Of a DNA stretch of 64,000 bases, positions 17,552-26,544 are shown piece by piece. The DNA is from UBA4055 sp964648295 (GTDB lineage Bacteria; UBA4055). The position numbers were made by a program, and so were the translations under genes. Within the stretch, counting starts at the first letter, position 1, and each line of letters starts with the position of its first letter. The stretch is from positions 37,210 to 101,209 of the forward strand of contig CAZYNH010000010.1 in assembly GCA_964648295.1 (NCBI GenBank), written 5' to 3'. Below the pieces are notes generated by a model that saw only the letters and a program-made list of their open reading frames with translations, had not been told where the DNA came from and made no database searches.

Positions 17552-18994
17552 TTATTTGTCAAGTTCTGTAACTTGTGCGCCGGAAAAATAGAATTCGAGT
17601 ATATCTTTGAATGATTTACCTTCGTCGGCCATTCCGCAGGCTCCGATCTGGCACATTCCCGTCCCGTGACCGAAACCGGCTCCTTTAAAAACGAATTCTG
17701 AAGCCAAACCCGATTTATCTGTATTTCTTTTTTCAATATATATATTTCCGCTGTAGAGCGGCGGACGAGATAATTTTTGCCTTATATTTAATTCCTTATT
17801 AATAGTAACGCTTTTTTTTGATCCGGTTACCAGAACTGATACAGCCTTACCTGACGTTCCTCTGGATACAACAGATATGTCTTTAAGGTCTCCGATGTCC
17901 GTACCCGTAGTCGATCTTATTATACTTTCAAGCTTTTTTCTTTCGTATTTCGTTTCCCATCTGAAGTATTTCTTCGCATAAGAAAGTTTGCTTTCGGAAG
18001 CTTTCCCCTCAAGATTACAGTAGGATTCGGGTTTTGAGTTTATCCATCTCCTGAAATTACTCTCAACGGAAAGATCACCGAAATTATGGCTGCTCCGGCT
18101 CATACACGGTTTTGGTACTAGATAAGGCAGAGCGGCGGAGCTCCAGATCGTCGAGTTAGATTCCAGGTAACCCCCGCATACAGAATGAAAAAGAGCTTCT
18201 ACAGGTTTCCCGTTGTATGTTAGTATAAGGCCTCTCGTTTCATCAACGGCCCTGTTAGTCCTGTCCGTTATTTTATCGATACCTGTATAGACCTGGCTGT
18301 ATACATCGCTGGAAAGCGAATAGGGTTTGTCCTTATATTTCTTGCCGATCTTTGAGAACACATTGGTTCTTGCCAGGACAGCCTGCGCTTTAAGAGCTTC
18401 GGCCGGCGATTCTGAAGACATTTCGGAGGGTACCACACCGTACAGATACTGCTCAATACCGACCTCGTTGACTACCGTGATCTTACCGTTTGTATTCAAA
18501 AACTCAATACTGCCCTTATAACTCCTCGATTTCGTGCTCTCCCAGTGCCAGTCTTTTCCCGAAGGGACTTTTCCGATCTTAACATAGGACGATATCTGTT
18601 CTGGAGAGAAAATCAGCTCATCCGCTACATTTATGACTTCACCTGTTTCCGTGTTCTCAAAAATGAGATTTTGCCCCTGAGGGGTTATTTTCCATCTCCC
18701 CTGCGATCTCTTTTTTGTAAATATGGTCTTATTCTTACTTGATACAGTGTACAGGCCGGTACAACTGAAAAGTATACTTGATTCGTCATCTATGATGCCC
18801 ACTCTGACGCTGATCTTTTTTTCAACAATCTCTGGCTCAGGTTTGTGCCGGATATCCTCTTTATCCGGTTCCTTTACCACGCTCATTTCAGCTTTTATCC
18901 TTTCGGTAATGGGAATACCTTTATCCTTTGCGGCAGGAGTACATCCTGTAAATATAAATGCGGCTGATAATAAGACCGATAATAAAAATTTCAT
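17552..18994 (-). CDS. SpoIID/LytB-domain lipoprotein
   Basis: SpoIID-type proteins act on peptidoglycan (lytic transglycosylase on denuded glycan in sporulation; amidase enhancer in LytB). This 480-residue product starts with a lipoprotein signal whose lipobox is FTGC (15-18). The SpoIID domain covers roughly residues 185-475, with YLYGVVPSEMSSESPAEALK followed by AQAVLART, and near the C terminus GAGFGHGTGMCQIGACGMA. No sporulation genes are near, so a cell-wall role in the envelope is more likely. It ends about 35 bases upstream of the ribosomal promoter and follows a response regulator gene. Confidence 0.85.
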   Translation of the reverse strand: MKFLLSVLLSAAFIFTGCTPAAKDKGIPITERIKAEMSVVKEPDKEDIRHKPEPEIVEKKISVRVGIIDDESSILFSCTGLYTVSSKNKTIFTKKRSQGRWKITPQGQNLIFENTETGEVINVADELIFSPEQISSYVKIGKVPSGKDWHWESTKSRSYKGSIEFLNTNGKITVVNEVGIEQYLYGVVPSEMSSESPAEALKAQAVLARTNVFSKIGKKYKDKPYSLSSDVYSQVYTGIDKITDRTNRAVDETRGLILTYNGKPVEALFHSVCGGYLESNSTIWSSAALPYLVPKPCMSRSSHNFGDLSVESNFRRWINSKPESYCNLEGKASESKLSYAKKYFRWETKYERKKLESIIRSTTGTDIGDLKDISVVSRGTSGKAVSVLVTGSKKSVTINKELNIRQKLSRPPLYSGNIYIEKRNTDKSGLASEFVFKGAGFGHGTGMCQIGACGMADEGKSFKDILEFYFSGAQVTELDK

Positions 18995-19033
18995 CGGGAA
19001 CTCTCTGAAAGGCTAAAGGGTAACCTTATGGAT

Positions 19034-19411
19034 CTACTCATACTGGTTGAGCTGCTGGATCCTTTTGAGTATAAGCAGCAGCTCCTTATTTCTGAAAGGC
19101 TTTGTAATATATCCGTCCGCTCCCAGGTTCAGAGCTTCTGTTGTAGTGTATTCCTCGGCGAAGCCTGTCATTATTACAGCGGATATTCTGCTGTATTTTT
19201 CCTTAATTATCTTTAACAGCTCCAGGCCATCCATCTCAGGCATCTTCATGTCGGTAATGACCAGATCGATTTCTTCCTTGTCCAGAATCTCCAGAGCCTC
19301 TTTTCCGTTGACAGCAGTAAAACAGGCATATTCTTTTTCAGTAAAAAAAGTTTTGAGCATCATGAGCATATTTTCTTCATCGTCGACGATAAGTATCCTG
19401 AATTTATTCAT
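19034..19411 (-). CDS. Single-domain response regulator (CheY-like receiver)
   Basis: This is a receiver domain without an output domain, 125 residues. Visible residues are the acidic pair D10-D11, phosphoacceptor D54 in VITDMKMPEMDG, T82 and the conserved K104 in YITKPF. I start at MNKFRILIVDDE because AGGAAAGG sits just before that ATG; a longer frame upstream would run over the promoter. No histidine kinase is adjacent, so its partner is elsewhere. It has its own promoter and ends 39 bases upstream of the SpoIID gene, so the two may be co-transcribed. Confidence 0.93.
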   Translation of the reverse strand: MNKFRILIVDDEENMLMMLKTFFTEKEYACFTAVNGKEALEILDKEEIDLVITDMKMPEMDGLELLKIIKEKYSRISAVIMTGFAEEYTTTEALNLGADGYITKPFRNKELLLILKRIQQLNQYE

Positions 19412-19466
19412 TTGGCCTTTCCTGTTTTTATTTTTCGACTTTTCTGACCGTTCCCCCATTTTGTCT

Positions 19467-19495
19467 AATATAAAGTTACATATCACACAAATCAA
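19467..19495 (-). promoter_or_regulatory. Promoter of the response regulator gene
   Basis: Minus strand TTGATT, 17 bases, TATATT. Transcription would start near 19460, leaving about 48 bases of leader. The element lies immediately after the PAP2 stop codon, which suggests the regulator (and SpoIID gene) can be expressed apart from the upstream genes. Confidence 0.6.
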
Positions 19496-19504
19496 TAAGA
19501 AATT

Positions 19505-20116
19505 CTAAATTCTTATTATCCTGTATTTTTTTCCGATTTGTTTAAGCATTAACAGGATTACTGAGCTTAACAGCAGGCCGAATATCCACCCTCCAATTAT
19601 ATCTGAAGGATAATGATGTCCGAGATACGGCCTTGAAACGCCGATCATGATAACGGCAGCTGTCAGAAAAGGTATAAGCTTCTTATAAAACACACCAAAA
19701 ATGACTGCGCCTGTAATTGAATTCGAGGCATGTGATGAGACGAAAGAAAAAGACGATTTGTATGAACTCGCTCCGTCGGTCAGAAGCCATATCCCGCCTT
19801 TTTCCTTAAAAAAATAAAGGCTTTCGATAACCTGACAGGGTCTCGGTCTTGAGAAAATGGGCTTTATTATTCTTGCGGTAATTATATCCGATAAAGAGGC
19901 TGCGACAGCAGCGACAATAATGACGGAAATTAATCTCCTGAACTCCTCCGGGCCTTTTTTCTTAGCAGTATAAACGGCGGCTAAAAGGAACGGCAGAATA
20001 TATAAAAGTGACATCCTGTCTGAAAAAAAAACAAATATAAAACTTAAAATATCGTTCCGGATTGTTGAATTGATAAAAAAAAGAAGTTCCCTGTCGGTCT
20101 GCTCAGGCAATATCAT
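19505..20116 (-). CDS. PAP2-family membrane phosphatase
   Basis: PAP2 enzymes remove phosphate from lipid phosphates such as phosphatidic acid or undecaprenyl diphosphate. The 203-residue protein has about five or six hydrophobic segments. The three phosphatase motifs are K85-x6-RP (92-93), SSHA (127-130) and SR-x5-H168-xxx-D172. The middle motif is SSHA where PSGH is usual, but the catalytic histidine remains. The substrate cannot be told from sequence. It overlaps the preceding gene by four bases (ATGA), so the two are translationally coupled. Confidence 0.88.
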   Translation of the reverse strand: MILPEQTDRELLFFINSTIRNDILSFIFVFFSDRMSLLYILPFLLAAVYTAKKKGPEEFRRLISVIIVAAVAASLSDIITARIIKPIFSRPRPCQVIESLYFFKEKGGIWLLTDGASSYKSSFSFVSSHASNSITGAVIFGVFYKKLIPFLTAAVIMIGVSRPYLGHHYPSDIIGGWIFGLLLSSVILLMLKQIGKKYRIIRI

Positions 20117-21015
20117 ATCTTAGCATATCTCATTATTGTTCTTTTCAGTTCTCCGTCCAGTGAGATAATTTGACTGATAAGCTCTTTGTCATTTTCTCTT
20201 ACCGGGAACAAGACCTCTTCCGAACCGTTACTTTCTGCATACTGCCTAATATCAGCCAGCATGCCTGACAGAACAGAACTGCCGGCCGGGCTTTCAACAA
20301 AGTAGCCTGCTACCGTTAATCTCTTTTTTAAGGCCGAAGTAAAAGACGGAAGAAAGAAACCGGAAACTTCATTACCTGTCATAATCACCTTCCATCCGTC
20401 CTCTCCGGAGTACGAACCCTCAATATAGTCCTGGTAAAGCTTTAAAGGATCTGAATTAGGGAACAGGTTGTAGAATGTATCCCTACTGCTCACAAGTCCG
20501 AACCTGTACTCAGGATCAAGTTCTGTTATATTCCTGAAAACACAACCGCCGCATCGGGAATTAAGCTCTGTTACCTCCGGTTTCAGCTTATAGACAAGAA
20601 TTTTCTCGAATCCCGAATATCCGTGCTTTTCACATAAAGAAGTCATGACCTTATAATAATCATTCTGCTCAGTCACTTCTATCTCAAGCCGTTCGTTCGG
20701 TCCGCTGTAATAAGTCTCATCGTCAAGAAAATCAAATATGAGGCCAAGTCCCTTAAGTATCGCATCATCTGAACATTTGGACCGGTCAGCCAAAACAGGT
20801 TCGCTTTCCCATATCCGTTTTGTATTGTTCCTGGATATCTCAAGCCTGAGAACAGGAATATTACCTTCCCTGACAACAAAATAATCGCCTTCTTTTGCCG
20901 CTCCTGATTCGAACATTCTCTGAAGCTGATACGAATATACTTCCGCCTCTCTTTCTCCGCAGAACCCTTTGAAGAAATCAGAAGCGAATTTATGCCTGAT
21001 GACCTGTAGTTCCAT
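20113..21015 (-). CDS. Unknown 300-residue protein, possibly a GNAT-like fold
   Basis: I do not recognise a specific family. The protein is soluble, with no signal peptide or membrane segment, and rich in aromatic and acidic residues. A pair of cysteines in SRCGGCVFRNI (near 165-172) is the only obvious motif. The layout of two alpha/beta halves, with VVREGNIPVLRLEIS early and VIMTGNEVSGFFLPS late, is reminiscent of tandem GNAT acyltransferase folds, but this is only an impression. It is nested between ychF (stop one base away) and the PAP2 gene (four-base overlap), so it belongs to that operon. Confidence 0.75.
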   Translation of the reverse strand: MELQVIRHKFASDFFKGFCGEREAEVYSYQLQRMFESGAAKEGDYFVVREGNIPVLRLEISRNNTKRIWESEPVLADRSKCSDDAILKGLGLIFDFLDDETYYSGPNERLEIEVTEQNDYYKVMTSLCEKHGYSGFEKILVYKLKPEVTELNSRCGGCVFRNITELDPEYRFGLVSSRDTFYNLFPNSDPLKLYQDYIEGSYSGEDGWKVIMTGNEVSGFFLPSFTSALKKRLTVAGYFVESPAGSSVLSGMLADIRQYAESNGSEEVLFPVRENDKELISQIISLDGELKRTIMRYAKI

Positions 21016-21016
21016 T

Positions 21017-22120
21017 TTACTTTCCGAACCTGAATATTATTACATCCCCGTCCTGCACAATGTATTCCTTCCCTTCCAGTCTTGCCTTTCCTTTAGCCTT
21101 GGCTGCATTCCGGTCAAATCCGCATTCAATAAAATCCTGATAGGATATCACTTCCGCTTTAATAAATTTCTTTTCAAAATCCGTATGTATGACTCCGGCA
21201 GCCTGGGGCGCGGTCATCCCTTTTCTTATATTCCATGCCTTTACTTCGATCTCGCCTTCAGTCAGAAATGTGCTTAAGCCCAGAAGTTCGTAAGTTTCCC
21301 TTATCAGCAGATTAAGACCCGGCTCTTCCAGTCCGTAGTCTTTTAAGAATTCCTCTTTCTCTTCAGGCTCGAGAAGCGACAGTTCAGCCTCGATCTTGCC
21401 GCATATTTTGACCACTCCGCAGCCTGTAGAGCCGGCAAATTCCCTGACCTGTCTGGTGTAATCAGAGTCTTCTTTCGACATAAGCTCATCTTCAGAGATG
21501 TTACACACGAATATCACAGGCTTGAGGGTCAGAAGATTAAGATCGGACAGCGAATTTTTTTCCTGCTCAGTCAGGCCCAGAACTCTCGGATGTTCAAGTT
21601 CAGACATCTTCGCATAAAGCTTTTCATACAGGGGATGCATATCGATCGCGTGCTTGTCTCTTGCCCTTACGAGTTTTTCATTTTTACTTATTCTGTTCTC
21701 GACAGTCTCGAGGTCTTTTACGATCAGCTCCGCCTCCACATTCTCAATATCTCTGGAAGGATTCACAGTTTTATCAACATGCACGACATTTTCGTCATCA
21801 AAGCAGCGGACAACATGCAGAATGGCATCGACCAGCTTAATGTCGCTTAAAAACTTATTTCCCAGGCCTTCCCCCTTGCTTGCGCCTTTAACAAGGCCTG
21901 CTATATCCATGATCTCGAGATGATTATAGACTTTTTTCGCGCTTGTAACATGAGAAAATATCTCATCTACTCTGGGATCTGGAACATCAACTATGGCGCT
22001 GTTGGCTTTTATTGTCGAGAAAGAGTAGCTGGTCGATTCCGCCTCTGACGAGGTCAGAGCGTTGAATATGGTTGTTTTACCTATGTTGGTGATACCTACT
22101 ATTCCTGCCCTGATGCCCAT
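21017..22120 (-). CDS. ychF: Redox-regulated ATPase YchF (OLA1 family)
   Basis: YchF is a P-loop ATPase associated with ribosomes. The 367-residue product has P-loop GITNIGKTT (9-17), the switch II region DIAGLVKGASKGEGLGNKFL, the non-Lys NxSE specificity motif (CNISEDEL) that favours ATP, and a C-terminal TGS domain with AAKAKGKARLEGKEYIVQDG. The P-loop reads GKTT where GKST is more usual, a conservative change. It follows argF after a terminator-like hairpin. Confidence 0.95.
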   Translation of the reverse strand: MGIRAGIVGITNIGKTTIFNALTSSEAESTSYSFSTIKANSAIVDVPDPRVDEIFSHVTSAKKVYNHLEIMDIAGLVKGASKGEGLGNKFLSDIKLVDAILHVVRCFDDENVVHVDKTVNPSRDIENVEAELIVKDLETVENRISKNEKLVRARDKHAIDMHPLYEKLYAKMSELEHPRVLGLTEQEKNSLSDLNLLTLKPVIFVCNISEDELMSKEDSDYTRQVREFAGSTGCGVVKICGKIEAELSLLEPEEKEEFLKDYGLEEPGLNLLIRETYELLGLSTFLTEGEIEVKAWNIRKGMTAPQAAGVIHTDFEKKFIKAEVISYQDFIECGFDRNAAKAKGKARLEGKEYIVQDGDVIIFRFGK

Positions 22121-22143
22121 AATTCTTCCTTTTTATTAAAAGT

Positions 22144-22167
22144 AAGGGACAGTCCGCGCTGTCCCTT
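22144..22167 (-). terminator. Terminator after argF
   Basis: A perfect 9-bp stem AAGGGACAG/CTGTCCCTT with a 6-base loop lies in the 67-base gap between argF and ychF. The minus-strand T-tract after it is interrupted (ACTTTTAATAAAAA), so it may allow read-through into ychF. Confidence 0.7.
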
Positions 22168-22187
22168 TTAATACCGCTGCTTCTGTT

Positions 22188-23192
22188 TTACTGGCCTAAT
22201 GTAGCCACCATGACAGCTTTGATAGTATGCATTCTGTTCTCGGCCTGATCAAAGACGATGCTGGCTTTGGATTCAAAAACATCTTCAGTTACCTCGATGC
22301 CGTTATTCAGCCCGAACTGCTCTGAGACCTGCTTTCCGACCTTGGTGTCCGCGTTGTGGAACGAGGGCAGGCAGTGCATGAACTTAACATCGGGGTTGCC
22401 GGATTTTTTCATAACGGCCGGATTGATCTGATAAGGCTTAAGGAGTTTTATCCTCTCCGCCCATACTTCTTTAGGTTCGCCCATGGATACCCATACATCC
22501 GTATGAATAAAATCAACGCCTTTTACGGCTTCTTCGGGCTTTTCGGTGATCGTGACGCGCGCGCCTGATTCTTTCGCAATTTTCCTGCAGGTTTTTACCA
22601 GCTCGGCGTCAGGCTGAAGGCCCTTGGGCGCGCCGATGCGCACGTCCATTCCGAGGATACAGCCGATCATCAGAAGCGAACGGCCCATATTGAATCTCGC
22701 GTCGCCGAGATATGCATAAGATATCTGCTCGAGAGGCTTGTTGCAGTGCTCTGTCATTGTCAGAACGTCTGCGAGGATCTGGGTGGGATGCCATTCGTTG
22801 GTCAGTCCGTTCCAAACCGGAACTCCGGCGTACTTGGCGAGTTCTTCGACTATCTCCTGACCGTAACCCCTGTATTCGATCCCGTCGTACATTCTTCCGA
22901 GCACTCTTGCGGTATCCTTTACAGTCTCCTTGTGGCCCATCTGGCTTCCAGTCGGTCCTAAGTAGGTGACATGAGCGCCCTGATCGAGAGCGGCCACCTC
23001 GAAAGCGCAGCGGGTACGCGTGGAGTCTTTTTCAAAGATCAGAGCTATATTTTTGCCTTTGAGCTTCTGCTGTTCGTAACCGGCGTATTTGGCCGTTTTG
23101 AGATCTTTTGAAAGTTTAATAAGAAAGATCCATTCTTCCTTTGTCAGATCGATTTCCTTCAGAAAGTGTCTGTTCCTCAGATTGAATGCCAT
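22188..23192 (-). CDS. argF: Ornithine carbamoyltransferase
   Basis: OTCase makes citrulline from ornithine and carbamoyl phosphate (arginine synthesis; the catabolic isozyme runs in reverse). The 334-residue product has the carbamoyl phosphate motif STRTR (57-61), HPTQ (135-138), SMGEP (236-240, ornithine loop) and HCLPSFHN (273-280) with the catalytic cysteine. The ribosome site AAGGAG lies just before the ATG. No other arginine genes are adjacent, so anabolic or catabolic use cannot be decided. Confidence 0.96.
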   Translation of the reverse strand: MAFNLRNRHFLKEIDLTKEEWIFLIKLSKDLKTAKYAGYEQQKLKGKNIALIFEKDSTRTRCAFEVAALDQGAHVTYLGPTGSQMGHKETVKDTARVLGRMYDGIEYRGYGQEIVEELAKYAGVPVWNGLTNEWHPTQILADVLTMTEHCNKPLEQISYAYLGDARFNMGRSLLMIGCILGMDVRIGAPKGLQPDAELVKTCRKIAKESGARVTITEKPEEAVKGVDFIHTDVWVSMGEPKEVWAERIKLLKPYQINPAVMKKSGNPDVKFMHCLPSFHNADTKVGKQVSEQFGLNNGIEVTEDVFESKASIVFDQAENRMHTIKAVMVATLGQ

Positions 23193-23193
23193 T

Positions 23194-23490
23194 TCAGTTC
23201 TCCTTTTCTATTTCATATATGTATATTGTTTCGCCTTCTTTAACCATTCCCTGCTGCCTGGCTTTTTTCTCCATTTCCAGTGAATCGCCCTTCTGTAAAA
23301 GTTCGTTCCTCAATTTCTGTTCCTCTATCTTGCCGGAGATCTCGCTTACTTCCGCTTTGATCTTCTCCCTTCTCTCTTTGGTCTCCAAAAGCCTGAAAAC
23401 CGAATAATCCCCGCTCAGAAAAAGAATTGCGGACAGTATCACTATACCAAGAAAAACAAAAACAGGTCCGAGTTTCTTTTTTCTTTTCAT
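23194..23490 (-). CDS. FtsB/DivIC-like septum formation initiator
   Basis: Members of this family are small bitopic division proteins that form a coiled-coil complex with FtsL and FtsQ. The product of 98 residues has a basic N terminus, one transmembrane segment (about 9-26) and a predicted coiled coil from about 35 to 75 (RREKIKAEVSEISGKIEEQK), followed by EKKARQQGMVKEGETIYIYE, typical of the family. One base separates its stop from argF, so they form an operon with a promoter directly upstream. Confidence 0.85.
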   Translation of the reverse strand: MKRKKKLGPVFVFLGIVILSAILFLSGDYSVFRLLETKERREKIKAEVSEISGKIEEQKLRNELLQKGDSLEMEKKARQQGMVKEGETIYIYEIEKEN

Positions 23491-23514
23491 TGCCTCCGCT
23501 CCGAAAACGCCGGT

Positions 23515-23543
23515 AATATAAGGTATTTGCCGTTATATCTCAA
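23515..23543 (-). promoter_or_regulatory. Promoter of the ftsB-like/argF operon
   Basis: Minus strand TTGAGA, 17 bases, TATATT, sited in the 58-base gap between the transglutaminase gene end and the ftsB-like gene. The leader would be about 18 bases and includes GGAGCGGAGG as the ribosome site. Confidence 0.6.
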
Positions 23544-23548
23544 CTGTC

Positions 23549-26146
23549 TTATTTCTTTTTTATTTTATTTACAATAAGATCGCCAATGTTCATATTATAA
23601 CCTTTAGAGGCAAAAACTATCCTGTTCTTCTCGTTGAGGACAAATACCAGAGGATACTGGTTATCATCTGTATCTGCTATAAGTATATCGCCCTTTTTCT
23701 TTATCAGTCCGGTTGAAACCTCAATATCGTTATCATCCCTGATCTCGGTATATATTATGAGTGAGGCGTTCTTATCAGTGATTTCTTTGAGTTTGCCTAT
23801 AAGCAGAGATGTCATCCTGTGAGTCGGCTCGTTCGGTATAACCCCTCTTACCATTATGACTTTATAATTCGATGACGAAGCCGATACAGCCAATTCTTTA
23901 ATGACCTCTGATTCTTTTTCAGAAAATTCCGCTGTAGCGTCAAGATATTCTTTTGGAGTATTGAGCCTTATCTCCATAACTTCTTCATTCTGGTTCAATT
24001 TTCTTATCGCGACCGCAGCGTCGCCGTTGGTATTCCTTATCCCGGCCTGAATATAAAGTGAAGCGGAAGGATCTTTGGGATATTTTATCAGATATTCAAG
24101 AGAATCGTTAGCGCCGTCAAAATAATAGTAATCTATCTGACCGTCCTGCATTTTTGAAACAAGAAAATTGCTCCAAGGTTCAGCCTTTATTTTCTCCCCG
24201 TCTGCATATATTGTCAGCCTGATCTCTTTATCCTCTATCTTTTCAACTCCTTCCTGCTTTCCGGCCTCTACAATCACGAACTCCTTTCCGTTGAAATATT
24301 CAAGTTTGCCTTTCCATCTTGTAGGAACGCCCAGGATCTTAAGCGCGGAGTCGATCAGTTTAGTCCTGTAGAATTCATGGACATTTCTCATATTGATTAT
24401 TCCCAAAGGGCTCAAAGAACCGGAATAATATTCGTAAACATAGTCCGGATCTGTTACGACTTTTGAATCCGCCCATTTTACCACATCGGAAACAGTTGTT
24501 TTTATATTCTGAGAAGCTATGTTTTTTATCTGAGCGTAGAATTCCTTATGCCATCCGTTCTGAACCACCTGTCCGCCCGTCCATGTCGGAGCTATGACAT
24601 GCTTATAGAAAACCGTATCCGGTACTGACTTCTTAAATCTTTCTCTCCCGGCAAAGAGTATGTCGGTAAGATCTTTTATAGAAGCGCTGTCAGGCATCTC
24701 GCAAAGCTCCTTGTCATCCCATCCGGCAATAACCTCCGCGAGTATCCTGAGTTTTTCTGTTCTGTTCTTCTTCGGCTCGCTATCAATATTCTTAAAGACC
24801 TTCAGGAACTCATTTGTATTTCCGCCAAGAATATCGCACTTGTCCAGAAACAGCTTCTGGTCAGAATAAAATTTCTCGTCCGTTCCTGCCTTGCGGCTTT
24901 TTAAAAAATACTGCGCGAATTCTGATGTTCTTCTAAAATTATTGAGCCTTTCTTTCCTTTTAAGAGAGGCGTTATCCTTCATAAGTTCGAATTTATTTTC
25001 AAAATATTTCCTTGTTTCGGGTCTGCTTTTCCCGTCGTTTGATGGTATCTGGAACCTGAAGCTCAGATCAGCATCAGTCAGCTGGATGTCCTTACCCAGC
25101 TCTATCCGAATATCTTTTTTTCCCTCAACAGTATCGAACATCGAATACCCGTAACCTACATCCTTTTTATACGCGGTTATAAAAACCGAACCTCTGCCAA
25201 GCGGGATTATAACCTGACCGTGCTTATCCGACCTCAATTTTTCCATTGGGCAGACGCCGCCCCAGGAAACAGCGTATAAAACCACATCCGCGCCTTCAAC
25301 AGGCATTGCTTTATCATCATCAATGCTGATGACGCACCTGTCCCACTGGTCGGTATAGTATCTGATCGAGCTTATCTGAGTTGAATTATCAGAACTCTGT
25401 ATTATATCCTCGCCGTCATAATACCCGAAAGCCGTTGAAGTAATCAGCGATGCTCTCTCTGTTGTTTTTGTGAACCATGTGCTGTTGAGTCTGTCCGCCG
25501 GCTCGCCGAGATATTTCCAGCCGGAAGGTGTCCACACTTCCACCCAAGCGTGATTTGAGTCCGTGAAATTCCAGAGCGGCGTTCCGGCTGACCTTACCGG
25601 TATTCCTACGCTTCTCGCGGCAGCCATGTATATTATCATCATCTCCTCGCACCTGCCGTACCCTCTCTTTATTGTGGTGAGCGGCGCCTGATCCTTACCG
25701 TGCGTAGGTTTGTAGGTCATCTGCTCTTCAGCCCAGAGGTTCACAAGTATAGCGGCCTCCTCAATGTCGGATATGTCTTTAACTAACGGGTATATCTCCT
25801 TATAAAACCTTTCCCTCCAGTCCTCAAAGGGTTCCTGCGATACCCTGAGCGGAAGCACGAAATGTCTGAATATTTCTTCACTGTACAAAACGGCATACCT
25901 GAATTCTTTTGTTCTTGCGGCAAGGTCAACATTTTTTCTTATAAAATCAGGGGTCAGGACGGCAAGATCGTTCGGCGAGGAATGGTCCAGAATGAACTTT
26001 ATATATTCAGATGTATCTCCGGCTTCATATAGAGCCGTCAGGCCCTTTGAGTTTTTTCCAGAATATTTTTTTATTCTCTCAACCGTCGTTTCAGACAATA
26101 CGGAACATGCGGCGAGAAGAATTAGAACAGCATATATAGCTCTCAT
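23549..26146 (-). CDS. Secreted transglutaminase-like (cysteine protease fold) protein
   Basis: The 865-residue protein begins with a signal peptide (about 1-19). A transglutaminase-like domain lies near residues 130-220: nucleophile C166 in GYGRCEEMMI, H199 in SNHAWVEVW, and an acidic residue in KYLGEPAD (E215 or D218) in the third position. Residues after 280 form beta-rich regions, perhaps carboxypeptidase-regulatory and immunoglobulin-like, with no motif I can name. Such proteins act as peptidases or as crosslinking or scaffold proteins outside the cytoplasm. The real substrate is unknown. It stands as a single gene between a terminator and the ftsB promoter. Confidence 0.82.
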   Translation of the reverse strand: MRAIYAVLILLAACSVLSETTVERIKKYSGKNSKGLTALYEAGDTSEYIKFILDHSSPNDLAVLTPDFIRKNVDLAARTKEFRYAVLYSEEIFRHFVLPLRVSQEPFEDWRERFYKEIYPLVKDISDIEEAAILVNLWAEEQMTYKPTHGKDQAPLTTIKRGYGRCEEMMIIYMAAARSVGIPVRSAGTPLWNFTDSNHAWVEVWTPSGWKYLGEPADRLNSTWFTKTTERASLITSTAFGYYDGEDIIQSSDNSTQISSIRYYTDQWDRCVISIDDDKAMPVEGADVVLYAVSWGGVCPMEKLRSDKHGQVIIPLGRGSVFITAYKKDVGYGYSMFDTVEGKKDIRIELGKDIQLTDADLSFRFQIPSNDGKSRPETRKYFENKFELMKDNASLKRKERLNNFRRTSEFAQYFLKSRKAGTDEKFYSDQKLFLDKCDILGGNTNEFLKVFKNIDSEPKKNRTEKLRILAEVIAGWDDKELCEMPDSASIKDLTDILFAGRERFKKSVPDTVFYKHVIAPTWTGGQVVQNGWHKEFYAQIKNIASQNIKTTVSDVVKWADSKVVTDPDYVYEYYSGSLSPLGIINMRNVHEFYRTKLIDSALKILGVPTRWKGKLEYFNGKEFVIVEAGKQEGVEKIEDKEIRLTIYADGEKIKAEPWSNFLVSKMQDGQIDYYYFDGANDSLEYLIKYPKDPSASLYIQAGIRNTNGDAAVAIRKLNQNEEVMEIRLNTPKEYLDATAEFSEKESEVIKELAVSASSSNYKVIMVRGVIPNEPTHRMTSLLIGKLKEITDKNASLIIYTEIRDDNDIEVSTGLIKKKGDILIADTDDNQYPLVFVLNEKNRIVFASKGYNMNIGDLIVNKIKKK

Positions 26147-26171
26147 AACTCAGTCCTTTAAATTATCTGTA

Positions 26172-26200
26172 ATACTATCAAATTTTACATGTATTAGCAA
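26172..26200 (-). promoter_or_regulatory. Possible promoter of the transglutaminase-like gene
   Basis: Minus strand TTGCTA, 17 bases, TAGTAT. Both boxes are only partial matches, but the position directly after the preceding terminator and 26 bases before the start codon is suitable. Confidence 0.35.
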
Positions 26201-26202
26201 AT

Positions 26203-26227
26203 AAAAAAGAGCCGCATTCCGCGGCTC
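26203..26227 (-). terminator. Terminator after the 722-residue sorting-domain gene
   Basis: Stem GAGCCGC/GCGGCTC (7 bp, 5-base loop) followed on the minus strand by six T residues. It is 23 bases downstream of the stop codon. The same stem recurs after the upstream paralogous gene. Confidence 0.85.
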
Positions 26228-26249
26228 TTTTTAGGATATTTAACACAGT

Positions 26250-26544
26250 ATTATTTTGTAAGTACCATTTTCTTTGTTTCTGCTCTTCCGTTCACGTCGA
26301 GTTTGTAGAAATAAACTCCGGAATTCATTGACGCGGCGTCAAAGTTTACGCTGTGCATTCCTTTTGCCATTTTTTCGTTCTTCAGATGTGTAACAAGCTC
26401 GCCTTTTATGTTAAATACAGAAAGCTTAACATTCGACTCGTTCTGAAGCGCGAATTTTATTTCAGTTGCCGGGTTGAACGGGTTCGGATAGTTCTGGAAA
26501 AGAGTAAAGTCTTTTACCATTGAAACATCTTCCGTCTCTATTCC
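26250..26544. repeat. Near-identical 295-base repeat, copy 1
   Basis: This segment encodes the C-terminal sorting domain of the 722-residue protein. It aligns without gaps to the second copy 2288 bases away with five mismatches that I can see, four of them clustered near 26282-26298. The rest of the two genes is much less similar, which points to recent gene conversion or strong conservation at the DNA level. Confidence 0.9.
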
